A DNA stretch of 64,000 nucleotides. Source: Hyphomicrobiales bacterium (GTDB taxonomy: Bacteria > Pseudomonadota > Alphaproteobacteria > Rhizobiales > Rhizobiaceae). Position 1 is the first letter of the stretch. Each line of letters starts with the position of its first letter. Location: contig UBTA01000010.1 of the NCBI GenBank assembly GCA_900468065.1, positions 1-64,000 of the forward strand. Direction: 5' to 3'. The notes below the pieces were generated by a model. That model saw nothing but the letters and a program-made list of their open reading frames with translations. It had not been told where the DNA came from and ran no database searches. The position numbers and the translations under genes are program-made. Shown here piece after piece: positions 1 through 9,472 of this stretch.

Positions 1-4
1 GGTT

Positions 5-20
5 GGAAGCCCCATCTTCC
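5..20 (+). promoter_or_regulatory. Possible CueR/HmrR-type operator before copA
   Basis: GGAAG and CTTCC form an inverted repeat with a 6-base spacer about 40 bases upstream of the copA start. MerR-family copper regulators bind dyads lying in an over-long promoter spacer, and a cueR/hmrR gene lies just downstream of copA. The window begins four bases before the repeat, so the -35 element cannot be checked. Weak call. Confidence 0.3.
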
Positions 21-59
21 GTCCGAACCTGAATTTCGGAACGAGAAAAGGAGGCGGCT

Positions 60-2564
60 ATGAATGCCCCCGTTCGAACAACAGACTTATCTGGGGCGAT
101 ATCGCTGCCCATCGAGGGCATGACCTGCGCGTCCTGCGTCGGCCGTATCGAAAGGGCCTTAAAAGCCGTCCCAGGCGTTGAGGCCGTATCGGTTAACCTG
201 GCGACGGAACGTGCAAGCATCACCACCAAATCGGCTGTCGCCCGTGCCAAGCTTGTCGAGGCCATCGAAAATGCCGGTTATACCGTGCCGGTAAGATCTG
301 CCGGCCCCGTTGATCCCACCGAATTATCGATCGATGGCATGACCTGCGCGTCCTGCGTCGGCCGCGTCGAGCGTGCTTTGAAGGCGATCCCCGGCGTGAC
401 GGAGGCGGTCGTCAATCTGGCGACCGAGCGCGCCACGATCCACGGAACCGTGGATGTGGCGGCACTGATTGCAGCGATTGAGGCTGCCGGTTACGACGCA
501 AAGGTGACCGGGACAGCAGCCGGCAATGGCGGCGAGGACGAGAATTCCGAGCGCGCAGAAAGGAAGGACGCAGAGCGCCGCGAGCTGGCCCGAGACTTCA
601 CCATCGCGGCGGTTCTGACGGCGCCGATCTTCCTCATCGAGATGGGATCGCACCTGATTCCTGGCGTGCATGGCCTCATCGAATCGACGATCGGCATGCA
701 ATGGAGTTGGTATATCCAGTTCGCACTGACAACACTTGTGCTCTTCATTCCGGGCATCCGGTTTTATGACAAGGGGCTACCGGCGCTCTGGCGTCTTGCT
801 CCCGACATGAACTCACTTGTGGCGGTGGGTTCGCTTGCAGCCTACGGGTATTCGCTGGTCGCCACCTTCGCACCCGGCTTCCTGCCGCCCGGAACGATCA
901 ACGTCTATTTTGAAGCAGCCGCTGTCATCGTGACGCTTATTCTGCTCGGCCGCTTGCTTGAGGCCCGTGCCAAGGGCCGGACATCCGAAGCGATCAAGCG
1001 CCTGGCTGGCCTGCAAGCCAAGACGGCGCGTGTCCAAAGGGACGGAAAGACGGTCGACCTGCCGATTGGCTCGGTCGTTTCCGGTGACATCGTCGAGGTT
1101 CGTCCCGGTGAACGTCTGCCTGTCGATGGCGAAGTGGTCGATGGCGCCAGCTATGTCGACGAGTCGATGATTACCGGCGAACCGATCCCGGTTTCAAAGT
1201 CTGTTGGCAGTGCGGTCGTCGGCGGCACCGTCAACCAGAAGGGCGCGTTCGCCTTCCGCGCGACGGCAGTCGGCGGCAACACGGTGCTCTCGCAGATTAT
1301 CCGCATGGTCGAAGAGGCTCAGGGCTCCAAACTGCCCATCCAGGCTTTGGTCGACAAGGTGACAATGTGGTTCGTACCGGCAGTCTTCGCGGTCGCGGTG
1401 CTGACCTTTGCGGCCTGGCTCACCTTCGGCCCCTCGCCCGCACTCACCTTCGCGCTGGTCAATGCGGTTGCCGTACTGATCATCGCTTGCCCATGCGCCA
1501 TGGGTCTGGCAACGCCAACCTCCATCATGGTGGGCACCGGACGTGGCGCAGAACTCGGCGTGCTGTTCCGCAAGGGAGAAGCGCTCCAGCTGCTGAAGGA
1601 CGCCAAGGTCGTGGCGCTTGACAAGACCGGCACACTGACGGCGGGCAAGCCGGCACTGACCGATCTGGAACTGGCTAGTGGGTTCGACCGTCCGTCTGTC
1701 CTCAGTCTCGTCGCCGCTGTCGAGGCCAAGTCGGAACACCCGATTGCCAGTGCGATCGTTGACGCTGTCATTGCGGAAGGTATCGCGCTGCCCGCCGTTT
1801 CGGGCTTCGAATCGGTGACGGGCTTTGGCGTCAAGGCCAAGGTTGACGGCAAACGTGTCGAGATCGGTGCAGACCGCTACATGATCGAACTCGGCCATGA
1901 CGTGGCAGTGTTTTCCAAGGTTGCCGAGCGTCTGGGCGACGAGGGCAAGTCGCCGCTTTATGCCGCAATCGACGGCAAGCTCGCGGCAATCATCGCAGTG
2001 GCCGACCCGATCAAGGCGGCAACGCCCGCAGCCATCAAGGCCCTGCATGCCCTTGGCCTCAAGGTCGCGATGATCACTGGCGACAATGCCCGCACGGCAA
2101 GGGCTATCGCGGCGCGGCTGGGGATCGACGAGGTGGTGGCGGAAGTGCTGCCGGACGGCAAGGTCGATGCGGTTCGCCGCCTCAGAGCCAAGTATGGCAA
2201 GGTCGCCTTCGTCGGCGACGGCATCAACGACGCCCCGGCATTGGCCGAGGCGGATGTGGGTCTCGCGATTGGTACAGGTACGGACATCGCCATCGAGGCG
2301 GCGGACGTTGTCCTGATGTCGGGCAGCTTGCAGGGCGTACCGAACGCAATCGCCCTGTCAAAGGCGACAATCGGCAATATCCGGCAGAACCTGTTCTGGG
2401 CGTTTGCCTACAACACGGCGCTGATCCCGGTCGCGGCGGGCCTGCTTTATCCGGCCTACGGCATCTTGTTGTCGCCGGTCTTTGCCGCGGGCGCCATGGC
2501 GCTGTCGAGCGTATTCGTACTCGGTAATGCTCTGCGATTGCGCGCGTTCAAAATGGTCAACTGA
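60..2564 (+). CDS. copA: Cu(+)-exporting P1B-type ATPase CopA
   Basis: Inner-membrane pump that uses ATP hydrolysis to expel cytoplasmic Cu(I). The 834-aa protein has two N-terminal heavy-metal-associated domains, each with MTCASC (Cys23/Cys26 and Cys96/Cys99). The membrane CPC motif is at about residues 477-479, the phosphorylation motif DKTGTLT begins at Asp521, and the hinge motif GDGINDAP is near residue 720. TGE and HP motifs are also present. The length is normal for two-HMA CopA. AAAGGAGG lies just before the ATG at 60. The MerR-type copper regulator gene follows 62 bp downstream, the usual rhizobial copA-hmrR pair. The alternative substrate Ag(I) cannot be excluded; Zn/Cd is unlikely given CPC plus the CueR partner. 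Confidence 0.95.
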   Translation: MNAPVRTTDLSGAISLPIEGMTCASCVGRIERALKAVPGVEAVSVNLATERASITTKSAVARAKLVEAIENAGYTVPVRSAGPVDPTELSIDGMTCASCVGRVERALKAIPGVTEAVVNLATERATIHGTVDVAALIAAIEAAGYDAKVTGTAAGNGGEDENSERAERKDAERRELARDFTIAAVLTAPIFLIEMGSHLIPGVHGLIESTIGMQWSWYIQFALTTLVLFIPGIRFYDKGLPALWRLAPDMNSLVAVGSLAAYGYSLVATFAPGFLPPGTINVYFEAAAVIVTLILLGRLLEARAKGRTSEAIKRLAGLQAKTARVQRDGKTVDLPIGSVVSGDIVEVRPGERLPVDGEVVDGASYVDESMITGEPIPVSKSVGSAVVGGTVNQKGAFAFRATAVGGNTVLSQIIRMVEEAQGSKLPIQALVDKVTMWFVPAVFAVAVLTFAAWLTFGPSPALTFALVNAVAVLIIACPCAMGLATPTSIMVGTGRGAELGVLFRKGEALQLLKDAKVVALDKTGTLTAGKPALTDLELASGFDRPSVLSLVAAVEAKSEHPIASAIVDAVIAEGIALPAVSGFESVTGFGVKAKVDGKRVEIGADRYMIELGHDVAVFSKVAERLGDEGKSPLYAAIDGKLAAIIAVADPIKAATPAAIKALHALGLKVAMITGDNARTARAIAARLGIDEVVAEVLPDGKVDAVRRLRAKYGKVAFVGDGINDAPALAEADVGLAIGTGTDIAIEAADVVLMSGSLQGVPNAIALSKATIGNIRQNLFWAFAYNTALIPVAAGLLYPAYGILLSPVFAAGAMALSSVFVLGNALRLRAFKMVN

Positions 2565-2626
2565 CACAAACTGCATCAGCCAGCCCTATCCCGGTCGGCT
2601 GATGCACCATTTCAAGGAGAACACTG

Positions 2627-3076
2627 ATGAACATCGGGCAGGCATCAAAAGCATCGGGCGTTTCGGCCAAGATGATCCGTTACTACGAGCAGACCCGCCT
2701 CATTCCGGCTGCCGACCGGAAATCGTCTGGCTACCGCGATTATTCCGACACCGACGTCCATATGCTGCGCTTCATCCGCCGCGCGCGCGATCTCGGCTTT
2801 TCGGTTTCCGAGATCAGCGATCTCCTGGGTCTTTGGCTTGACGAAACCCGGCAGAGCGGCGAGGTCAAGCGCCTGGCGCAGGGCCACATCAATGAGCTGC
2901 AAAAGAAGATCAAGGGTCTTCAGGACATGGCCCATACGCTGACAATGCTGGTCAACACCTGCAACGGCGACCACCGCCCACACTGCCCAATCCTGCAAGG
3001 CCTCGAGACTGGCCTGGAGGACGAGGACCGGTCGATCCAGCCTCGGTCCGGCGCGGTCGCACGCCTGTCGCAATGA
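2627..3076 (+). CDS. cueR: Cu(I)-responsive MerR-family regulator (CueR/HmrR)
   Basis: 149-aa cytoplasmic activator that senses Cu(I) and switches on copper efflux. The N-terminal winged-helix MerR domain (residues 1-70) has the IRYYE and GYRDYSD signatures. A dimerisation helix follows (about 80-110). The metal-binding loop contains Cys112 and Cys120 in TCNGDHRPHCPI, the same positions as the Cu(I) ligands of E. coli CueR. The extra His residues in the loop are typical of rhizobial HmrR. AAGGAGA precedes the ATG. It lies directly downstream of copA, its probable target, and may be co-transcribed with it. The C-terminal tail beyond residue 125 is variable in the family. Confidence 0.92.
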   Translation: MNIGQASKASGVSAKMIRYYEQTRLIPAADRKSSGYRDYSDTDVHMLRFIRRARDLGFSVSEISDLLGLWLDETRQSGEVKRLAQGHINELQKKIKGLQDMAHTLTMLVNTCNGDHRPHCPILQGLETGLEDEDRSIQPRSGAVARLSQ

Positions 3077-3369
3077 GGAAAGAAAGTGCAGGCTCGCCAT
3101 GCCAGATCAACGACCTCGGACGTGAGGACCCAAGCGAAGGTGCTGTCACGTGCGCTCGTCATTGAGCCGTTGGAAGAAAATTCAGACCAGGATCCAGTTC
3201 ACGACGCTGGTGCGCCCCTTGCGGGCAAGATGCTGCGACCGTGTCGCGAACAGTGGCGCATGTATTAGGTTATTGGGTGGAATTCAAATCCGTCTCGTCC
3301 AAGGGATGGAAAGTTTGCGTTGCGGTGCAACGGGTCCTACAGTCCACTTGGTATTGGTCATAATCCCTT

Positions 3370-3699
3370 GATCTTGAGCTTAGTTCCATCCTCGCAGCTG
3401 TACCACGGATAAGCGACGCGATTGTTTGTACGGCGCCCCCCTGAGCCCAGAGCTGACGCAAAATCAAACGGCCAGTCTATCTGAACTTGGAGAACACGCA
3501 GGTCGGCGGTTCATTCAAAGCGCGCGGATTCCTCAACAAGTTCGCCAGTCTCCAGACAGAGATGTCTTCGAAGTGTTATGTCGTCGTCAGCGGTGAAAAC
3601 TTTGGTATCTCGTCTCGCAGGCCGGAAAGTACTTTGGCGCGGATGTGACGATTATGATACCACAAGCCGTGCCCCGGCTGGCACCTCGATCGTCGTGAC
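3370..3699 (+). pseudogene. Decayed threonine/serine dehydratase-like PLP enzyme (N-terminal part)
   Basis: No single frame is open, but three frames read consecutively give the N-terminus of a fold-type II PLP enzyme. First is a helix reading DLELSSILAAVPRISDAIV. Next comes a PLS segment near 3440. From 3481 comes YLNLENTQVGGSFKARGFLNK, holding the PLP lysine (GSFKARG) motif, then VVVSGEN at the position of the usual SAGNHG loop. After a frameshift near 3611, VSQAGKYFGADVTIMIPQ follows. The rest of the catalytic domain is absent. At least two frameshifts and a 3-prime truncation make it non-functional. Family threonine dehydratase versus diaminopropionate lyase or serine racemase cannot be settled from this piece. 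Confidence 0.75.
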
Positions 3700-4062
3700 A
3701 ACGCATGTCTGTGACGCCTTACCGCACGCGGATATTTGGGCTAGAAGACGTATCGGCGTCTTGTGTCTTTTTGCCGCCATTTCAATGTCTTCGGCGGCAT
3801 ATGAGCGAGCTTCAAGGAGGATGATTTTCCCTCCAAACCATTGAGGCGAATTTGTGGCATTTCGGCAACGTCATACAATGAATGCCTCTCTCGCGGGATA
3901 AACTGGCTCGTTTGTCATTCGGCCGAATCTACCCCCCCGTAGCTTCCGCCGCGAAGCTCAGGCGATTGGTCGCCAGGCTTCGTATGTTGGGGATGGGGGC
4001 AAAGAATACCGTCTTCAGTATAGCACACAGACTTGTTTGAACCCTTTGACTGGAGATCAGAA
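3700..4062. other. Intergenic region upstream of the porin gene
   Basis: No convincing gene. Short open frames here lack ribosome sites or family motifs. A 7-bp inverted repeat TGCCGCC/GGCGGCA lies at 3772-3799 with a 14-base loop. The porin promoter must lie near the 3-prime end, but no clear -35/-10 could be fixed. The stretch 3077-3369 between cueR and the pseudogene also holds nothing recognisable. Confidence 0.4.
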
Positions 4063-5133
4063 ATGAACATCAAGAGCCTTCTTCTCGGCTCCGCTGCAGC
4101 TCTCGCAGCAGTATCTGGCGCTAAGGCAGCAGACGCAATCGTTGCTGCCGAGCCGGAACCAATGGAATACGTTCGCGTTTGCGACGCTTTCGGCACTGGC
4201 TACTTCTACATCCCGGGCACAGAGACCTGCCTGAAGATTGGCGGCTACGTCCGTTTCCAGACCAACTTCGGTCCTGATCTGGACCTCCGTGGCAGCTCTC
4301 GCGGTCGTGGTACATCTGACTGGGATACGTTCACCCGTGGTCAGCTGCAGATCGACGCCAAGAACGACACTGAACTTGGTACGCTCGAAAGCGTCATTGT
4401 TCTGCAGACAAACGCTGACAACGCTGTAGACGGCGGTTCGACCTTCCTTGACTCGGCCTCGTTCAAGATCGCAGGCTTCAAGTTTGGCTACTACTACAGC
4501 TGGTGGGACGACGGCATTGCCGGCGAAACCGATGCGCTTGCAACCAAGACCCTGTTCAACTCGGTCTCGTACACCTATGACGGCGGCGCATTCAAAGCTG
4601 GTATCTCGGTTGACGAACTCGAAGGCATTGGCCGCGAACACCTTCTCGGCCCGTCTGGTCTGCCGAACAACTTCCTGCGTAAGGACAACGGCCTGGGCGT
4701 TGCTGCCATGGTCTCCGGCTCTGTCGGTGGCGTAACGGCTACCTTGCTCGGCGGTTACGACACGGAGCGTGAAGCGGGCGCTATCCGCGGTATCCTGACG
4801 GCTGCGATCGGCCCAGGCACTCTGAACCTGGCAGGTATCTACGCGACGGATCCGAACGTCTACTACAACGAATCTGAATGGACCGTTGCAGCAGCGTACG
4901 AGTTTAAAGCAACTGACAAGCTGACGATCACCCCGGCTGCTCAGTACTTTGGCGACTTTGCGTTCATCAATGGTGTCGACGCTTGGCGTGTGGGCCTGAC
5001 GGTTGGTTACAAGATCACAGCTGGGCTCAAGGCTCTGGCGACTGTCCAGTACCAGGACGTAGACGACTCCGCCAGTTACAAGGTCGGCGGCGACGAAACC
5101 ACTGGTTTCCTTCGCCTGCAGCGCGACTTCTGA
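4063..5133 (+). CDS. Outer-membrane porin, RopA/Omp2b family
   Basis: General diffusion channel of the outer membrane in Rhizobiales. The 356-aa precursor starts at the ATG at 4063, which has GGAG 8 bases upstream. The signal peptide MNIKSLLLGSAAALAAVSGAKA ends at an A-x-A site. The mature N-terminus contains the hallmark rhizobial porin segment YVRVCDAFGTGYFYIPGTE followed by CLKIGGYVRF, with the two conserved cysteines. The rest alternates aromatic-rich beta strands and ends in Phe (LRLQRDF), the usual C-terminal assembly signal. Length matches the porin_2 family. It is monocistronic with a strong terminator 62 bp downstream. Codon use is more biased (GTT/GCT, CTG) than its neighbours, consistent with high expression. 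Confidence 0.93.
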   Translation: MNIKSLLLGSAAALAAVSGAKAADAIVAAEPEPMEYVRVCDAFGTGYFYIPGTETCLKIGGYVRFQTNFGPDLDLRGSSRGRGTSDWDTFTRGQLQIDAKNDTELGTLESVIVLQTNADNAVDGGSTFLDSASFKIAGFKFGYYYSWWDDGIAGETDALATKTLFNSVSYTYDGGAFKAGISVDELEGIGREHLLGPSGLPNNFLRKDNGLGVAAMVSGSVGGVTATLLGGYDTEREAGAIRGILTAAIGPGTLNLAGIYATDPNVYYNESEWTVAAAYEFKATDKLTITPAAQYFGDFAFINGVDAWRVGLTVGYKITAGLKALATVQYQDVDDSASYKVGGDETTGFLRLQRDF

Positions 5134-5194
5134 TCGCTGGTTTTACATCCGTGATAGAAGCCCTGTCGTGACAGGCTATGTGGAAACTTTTGGA

Positions 5195-5220
5195 GGCTCC
5201 GGTTTAACCGGGGCCTTCTT
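5195..5220 (+). terminator. Rho-independent terminator of the porin gene
   Basis: GGCTCCGG and CCGGGGCC arms form an 8-bp stem (one G-T pair) around a TTTAA loop, followed by TTCTT, 62 bp after the porin stop codon. Confidence 0.8.
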
Positions 5221-5451
5221 CCGTGCGTGGTGTTGTCGATGCGGGCATCCGCGTCCAACCCTACGCATTCCAAAACCGCGTTCACCGCATCAAGGTGATC
5301 GCAGAGTGGAAAGCTGCGGCCAGACGGTGGCCTCATCGTCGGCGCGCCGGCCGTGCTGATAAACGATAGCCTGTCGGCAATCGAACCCATGCTGGCGCGC
5401 CGCGCCGGGCCATCGGCGCGAAGTTAGGCGGTTGCCATCCCGCGCCTTGAC

Positions 5452-6345
5452 CTATATCGCACCGTTTGCCTTTGCGATGAAATCGGCAAGATGCGGGACA
5501 TAGGCTTCAGACCCCGCACCACCATTGGCCATGGCGACGGCGAAAGCGTTCTTTACGGCACTGCCCATCGTCGTCGTCACCGTCGCGGCATTCGCCATTG
5601 ATTCGATATAACGCAAATCCTTGTAGGCGTTGCTGATGCTAAATTTATGGGCTTCGCGGTTGCCTTCCAGCGCGTATCCCATGAAGGTCTGGTAGAAGCC
5701 GCAATCCATTCGGCCGCCGCGAATCACCTGATCGAATGTTTCGACGGAAATGCCCACCTTTTTCGACAACGCCAGCGCTTCAGCATAGAGTGCTGCATAG
5801 CCGAGCGAGATAAAGTTGTTTAGGAGCTTCATTCGATGGCCATCGGCGACGCCTCCGATATGGACGATCTTTCCAGCCCAAGTTGCGATTATCGGCTTGA
5901 TGCGCTCGAACACTGCATAATCGGCGCCAACCATGCAGTCGAGGGTTCCAGCCCAGGCTTCCTTAGGGGTCCGGCTGAGCGGCGCGTCGGCATATTGGAC
6001 GCCGATCTCCGTCATTTCGGCGGCCAGTTTCTGCGTGACGGTGGGCTCACCGGTGGAGCAATCGACGATGACCGTCCCAGCCGCAAGACCGGGTCTCATT
6101 GAAGCGACCGCGGCTGCGACTTCCGTCGATCCAGTCAGGCACAGGAATACGATGGTGGACTGGTGCGCAAGCGCTTCCAGCGATGTGGCTTCGGTCGCAC
6201 CGCGCGTGATGAGATCGTCGATAGGAACTCGGTTGCGATGAGCGATGACCTGCAGCGCGTATCCCTTTTCGACGATATTCTTTGCCATGCCATGGCCCAT
6301 CAGTCCCGTGCCGACAAATCCGATGGCTTCTGTAGTCGTGCCCAT
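5452..6345 (-). CDS. NAD(P)-dependent beta-hydroxyacid dehydrogenase (GarR/3-hydroxyisobutyrate dehydrogenase family)
   Basis: 297-aa cytoplasmic oxidoreductase. The Rossmann motif GFVGTGLMGHGMAKN lies at residues 9-23, and the family block DAPLSRTPKEAWAGTL gives the DAP-S substrate-binding loop. GHRMKLLNNF carries the catalytic lysine (K-x3-N). The C-terminal all-helical domain is complete. It is the last gene of a minus-strand unit with otnC and otnK, 38 bp upstream of it, so it probably works on a four-carbon sugar acid or a downstream hydroxyacid or semialdehyde. A second paralogous enzyme (8563-9471) sits in the divergent unit and fits L-threonate dehydrogenase better. The substrate of this copy is unassigned; tartronate semialdehyde reductase is an alternative. 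Confidence 0.82.
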   Translation of the reverse strand: MGTTTEAIGFVGTGLMGHGMAKNIVEKGYALQVIAHRNRVPIDDLITRGATEATSLEALAHQSTIVFLCLTGSTEVAAAVASMRPGLAAGTVIVDCSTGEPTVTQKLAAEMTEIGVQYADAPLSRTPKEAWAGTLDCMVGADYAVFERIKPIIATWAGKIVHIGGVADGHRMKLLNNFISLGYAALYAEALALSKKVGISVETFDQVIRGGRMDCGFYQTFMGYALEGNREAHKFSISNAYKDLRYIESMANAATVTTTMGSAVKNAFAVAMANGGAGSEAYVPHLADFIAKANGAI

Positions 6346-6383
6346 AGGGTTTCTCCCTGTATGTTTGGATGGCCGGTCTTAGA

Positions 6384-7025
6384 TCAGGCCAAATGGAATC
6401 GCTGTCGCAGGTCGGCCACCTGTTCCGGTGTCAGCGTGCGCAGAACATGATTTTGCAGCATCAGGAAAAGCTTGGCGGTTTCTTCCAGCTCCTCCATTGC
6501 ATATTGCGCATTGACAAGCGAGGCTCCGGCAACGACGGGCCCATGGTTTGCCAGAAGCACTGCATGATGACGGCTGGCCAGTGCCTTCACCGCATGCGCC
6601 AGGTTCGGATCCCCAGGGGCGAAATAGGGTACCAGAGGCAGGCGGCCGATGCGCATTACATAATAAGCTGTTAGCGCCGGAAGCGCATCCTGTGGATCGA
6701 CATCGCGCAGGATGCTGACAGCTGTAGCATGGCTCGAATGCAGGTGCACGACCGCGCCCGCGTCGGCCCTTTCGCCATACATCGAAAAATGCAGGAAGGC
6801 TTCCTTGGTGGGCGCGTCACCGGAGAGAAGCGTGCCGGAAGCATCAAACAGGGAGAGGCGATCTGGATCAAGAGCGCCCAGCGACGCGTTGGTCGGTGTC
6901 ATCAGCCAGCCGCCGTCGGAAAGCCGGACAGAGATATTGCCGCTCGATCCGGCCGTAAGCCCCCGATTGAACAGCGAGGCACCGACGCGGCAGATGTCAT
7001 CGCGGACGCGGTTGATCTCAGACAT
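6384..7025 (-). CDS. otnC: Class II aldolase family 3-oxo-tetronate 4-phosphate decarboxylase (OtnC-like)
   Basis: 213-aa zinc enzyme of the class II aldolase/adducin family. SSGNISVR (about residues 27-34) is the phosphate/substrate loop, VVHLHSSHATAV holds two zinc-ligand histidines (HxH), and LANHGPVVAG contains the third. In the described threonate/erythronate pathway, OtnC decarboxylates 3-oxo-tetronate 4-phosphate to dihydroxyacetone phosphate. Its start overlaps the end of the upstream kinase gene by 8 bp, so the two are translationally coupled, which supports the assignment. L-fuculose/L-ribulose phosphate aldolase is the generic alternative. Confidence 0.88.
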   Translation of the reverse strand: MSEINRVRDDICRVGASLFNRGLTAGSSGNISVRLSDGGWLMTPTNASLGALDPDRLSLFDASGTLLSGDAPTKEAFLHFSMYGERADAGAVVHLHSSHATAVSILRDVDPQDALPALTAYYVMRIGRLPLVPYFAPGDPNLAHAVKALASRHHAVLLANHGPVVAGASLVNAQYAMEELEETAKLFLMLQNHVLRTLTPEQVADLRQRFHLA

Positions 7026-8307
7026 TCTCCATCTCCCCCTCCAGCAGCGCCCAGGCCTTCAGAAAGAAATCTTCCTTGCCGAAGTTGCCGGACTTCAACG
7101 CTAGCACAAGATCTGCTCCATCGATGCTGCGGGTCCAGGGCACGCCGGGATCGATCTCGGGTCCGATTTCCAGCATCACCACATCGAGTGCGGCAACGAC
7201 AGCGCCTGAGGTTTCTCCACCAGCGACAATAAACCGCGTGAACCCCCGATTTTTCAGACGCCGCGCGACGTCGGCGAGCGTCGTTTCGACCAGGGCGCCA
7301 GACTGGTGCCGGCCGAGGGTGGCGTGAATGTGCGCGAGGACATCGGGGTCTGCACTCGAATAGATGAGAACGGGCGCGCCGCCCTCCTGCCACAGGGCCC
7401 AATCGGCAATGCCGGCAGCCGTCTGCGTCCCCATCGCTATTGCCTCGACATCGAGCGCGATCGCCGGCACGCCGGCGTTGCGCGCAGCCGTGATCTGACC
7501 GCGCGTAGCAACGGAGCACGACCCAGCCAGAATGACCGTGCGTCCGGCCGGTGCCCGCATGCGCGCCTCAGCCCGTGGAGGCGAAACCTTGCCGGCCTTG
7601 AAGAAATTTTGTGCCAGACCGAGTGCAATGCCGGACCCGCCGGTCACGAGCGGCATGTCGGCGCAGGCCGCCCCGATGACTTGCAGGTCGGCGTCGGCGA
7701 GCGTGTCCAGCACGACAATACGCCGGCCGGCTGCCTTTTCTGCGTCAAATGCATTTCGCAGTGCATCCGGCCCCTGTGCAATCGTGGTGAAATCGATCAA
7801 TCCGATCTCGACGGACGTTTGTCGGCCGAGGACCCGCACGAGATTTGCATCGGTCATCGGGTTCAGGGGATGATCCTTGAGCGGGCTGTCAGAGAGCAGC
7901 TGACTGCCGACGAACAGATGGCCCTTGTACACGGTGCGGCCGGCAGCCGGAAACGACGGGCAGGCGATCGTGAAATCGGTGCCGGTCAGCGCCATCAGCG
8001 CTTCGGCAACGGGTCCGATATTGCCCTGATCGGTGCTGTCGAAGGTCGAGCAATATTTGAACAGGAGTTGGCCGGCGCCGGCATCCAGTAAGGCGCGCGC
8101 AGCGTCGCAGGACATAGCCACGGCATCCGCAGCCGGAATCGAGCGGGATTTCAGCGCGACGACAACGGCATCGGCAGCGCCGAGATGGGCGCCCGCCAAC
8201 GGAACGCCAATGTACTGAACCGTTCGCAGCCCGGCGCGGGACAGCATCAGGCAAAGATCGGTGGCACCGGTGATATCGTCTGCAACTGCGCCTATCAGCA
8301 CGTTCAA
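7018..8307 (-). CDS. otnK: Four-carbon acid sugar kinase, 3-oxo-tetronate kinase (OtnK)
   Basis: 429-aa kinase of the former DUF1537 family that phosphorylates 3-oxo-tetronate with ATP. The N-terminal domain starts with GAVADDITGATDL (catalytic-domain DDxTG motif) and contains FKYCSTFDST. The C-terminal nucleotide-binding domain includes VTGGSGIALGLAQN and IVAGGETSGAVV. Length is normal for OtnK. It is the first gene of the minus-strand unit otnK-otnC-dehydrogenase, divergent from ltnD-otnI. Neighbouring OtnC, LtnD and OtnI homologues support the tetronate substrate rather than other DUF1537 substrates. Confidence 0.9.
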   Translation of the reverse strand: MNVLIGAVADDITGATDLCLMLSRAGLRTVQYIGVPLAGAHLGAADAVVVALKSRSIPAADAVAMSCDAARALLDAGAGQLLFKYCSTFDSTDQGNIGPVAEALMALTGTDFTIACPSFPAAGRTVYKGHLFVGSQLLSDSPLKDHPLNPMTDANLVRVLGRQTSVEIGLIDFTTIAQGPDALRNAFDAEKAAGRRIVVLDTLADADLQVIGAACADMPLVTGGSGIALGLAQNFFKAGKVSPPRAEARMRAPAGRTVILAGSCSVATRGQITAARNAGVPAIALDVEAIAMGTQTAAGIADWALWQEGGAPVLIYSSADPDVLAHIHATLGRHQSGALVETTLADVARRLKNRGFTRFIVAGGETSGAVVAALDVVMLEIGPEIDPGVPWTRSIDGADLVLALKSGNFGKEDFFLKAWALLEGEMENV

Positions 8308-8319
8308 CCCTCATTCTCG

Positions 8320-8335
8320 TCCGCCCTAGGGCGGA
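8320..8335. promoter_or_regulatory. 16-bp perfect palindrome in the otnK leader
   Basis: TCCGCCCTAGGGCGGA is a perfect palindrome 12 bp upstream of the otnK start codon. It could be an operator or, as RNA, a hairpin masking the translation start. It differs in sequence from the LacI-like site at 8471, so it would need another binder or a dispersed-repeat origin. Confidence 0.45.
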
Positions 8336-8470
8336 TCATAGTGTTTTACTTCAATTTACGTGCATCGGCAGCGCTGAAATTGCTGCACCGTCACCCTTCC
8401 TCACCGCATCCGAAGGCCGCCTACGCTGAAATAGGGGTTGCATTGCTTTTCGGTGGTGAGTTAACTGGTG

Positions 8471-8487
8471 ATGACAACGCTATCATT
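8471..8487. promoter_or_regulatory. LacI-type operator in the otnK/ltnD divergent promoter
   Basis: ATGACAACGCTATCATT matches the perfect palindrome at 10438-10454 (ATGACAGCGCTGTCATT) at 15 of 17 positions and has the central CG of LacI-family sites. It lies between divergent otnK and ltnD. The LacI gene at 12400-13425 is the likely binder (inference). Confidence 0.55.
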
Positions 8488-8562
8488 TCAGTTTTGACAG
8501 CACAAGGCGGCGTTCCAATCCCGACGGTATCCAGGCCGTTCATCACCAGAGAGGAGGATCAC

Positions 8563-9471
8563 ATGACTACAAAGCGTGACCGGACCGTCTGCGTAATCGG
8601 CTTGGGATCTATGGGCTTCGGCATTGCGGCATCGCTTCTTCGAGGCGGTTTTGATGTGGTCGGGTGCGATGTCAACGCCGAGGCGATGGCCCGGTTTGCG
8701 GCCCTTGGCGGGCGGATCGCCGACGTGCCGACCGATGCGGGCCGTGGGGCTCACGTGCTGATTTCAGTTGTCGTCAATGCCGTGCAGACGGAAGCCGTCC
8801 TCTTCGGCGAGGCGGGTGCGATTGCCGGAATGGCCAGGGGCGGTACCGTCTTGTCCTGTGCAACCCTGTCGCCGGAAGCGGCGCGTGATTTCGAAGCGCG
8901 GATTCAAGCGCTTGATTTGCTTTACCTCGATGCTCCAATCAGCGGCGGCGCGACACGTGCTGCCTCTGGCGAGCTGACGATCATGGCGTCCGGCGCGCCG
9001 CAGGCTTTCGCCGATGTTAGCGACGTCCTCGATTGCATCGCCGCCAAGGTCTACGAACTCGGCGACACCGCCGGCATCGGCGCCGCCTTTAAGATCGTCA
9101 ACCAGCTTCTGGCTGGCGTTCATATCGCCGCTGCCTGCGAAGCGATTACCTTTGCAAAGGCGATGGATCTGGATATCGCCAAGGTCTACGAGGTGATTTC
9201 GGCGTCCGCTGGCAATTCCTGGATGTTTGAAAACCGGGTGCCGCATATCCTGGAGGGCGATTACAGCCCGCGCAGTGCGGTCGACATCTTCACGAAGGAT
9301 CTTGGCATCGTCTCCGATATCGCACGCGGCCTCAAGTTTCCGACCCCGATTGCGTCCACGGCCCTGCAGATGTTCGTGATGACGGCTGCTGCGGGAATGG
9401 GGCGCGATGATGATGCGTCGGTTGCCCGCATGATCGCCCATCTGACTGGACTCGACTTGCCGGGAGCCTGA
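8563..9471 (+). CDS. ltnD: L-threonate 2-dehydrogenase (LtnD), beta-hydroxyacid dehydrogenase family
   Basis: 302-aa NAD-dependent enzyme expected to oxidise L-threonate to 2-oxo-tetronate. The Rossmann loop CVIGLGSMGFGIA is at residues 11-23. The catalytic-domain block DAPISGGATRAASGELTIM contains the SGG motif, and AAFKIVNQLLAG carries the catalytic Lys (K-x2-N). The start at 8563 has an ideal GAGGAGG; the frame is open further upstream but has no better start. It is followed after 1 bp by otnI, so the pair is one operon. It is paralogous to 5452-6345 but divergently transcribed. D-erythronate or D-glycerate analogues are possible substrates; the otnI/otnK/otnC context is what fixes the call. 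Confidence 0.87.
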   Translation: MTTKRDRTVCVIGLGSMGFGIAASLLRGGFDVVGCDVNAEAMARFAALGGRIADVPTDAGRGAHVLISVVVNAVQTEAVLFGEAGAIAGMARGGTVLSCATLSPEAARDFEARIQALDLLYLDAPISGGATRAASGELTIMASGAPQAFADVSDVLDCIAAKVYELGDTAGIGAAFKIVNQLLAGVHIAAACEAITFAKAMDLDIAKVYEVISASAGNSWMFENRVPHILEGDYSPRSAVDIFTKDLGIVSDIARGLKFPTPIASTALQMFVMTAAAGMGRDDDASVARMIAHLTGLDLPGA

Positions 9472-9472
9472 T

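Noticed and set aside
1194-2048. Long open frame antisense to copA
   Set aside because: No ribosome site or protein family motif; explained by GC-rich third positions of the real gene.
3578-3844. 88-codon plus-strand frame
   Set aside because: Overlaps the PLP-enzyme pseudogene in a different phase and lacks a ribosome site.
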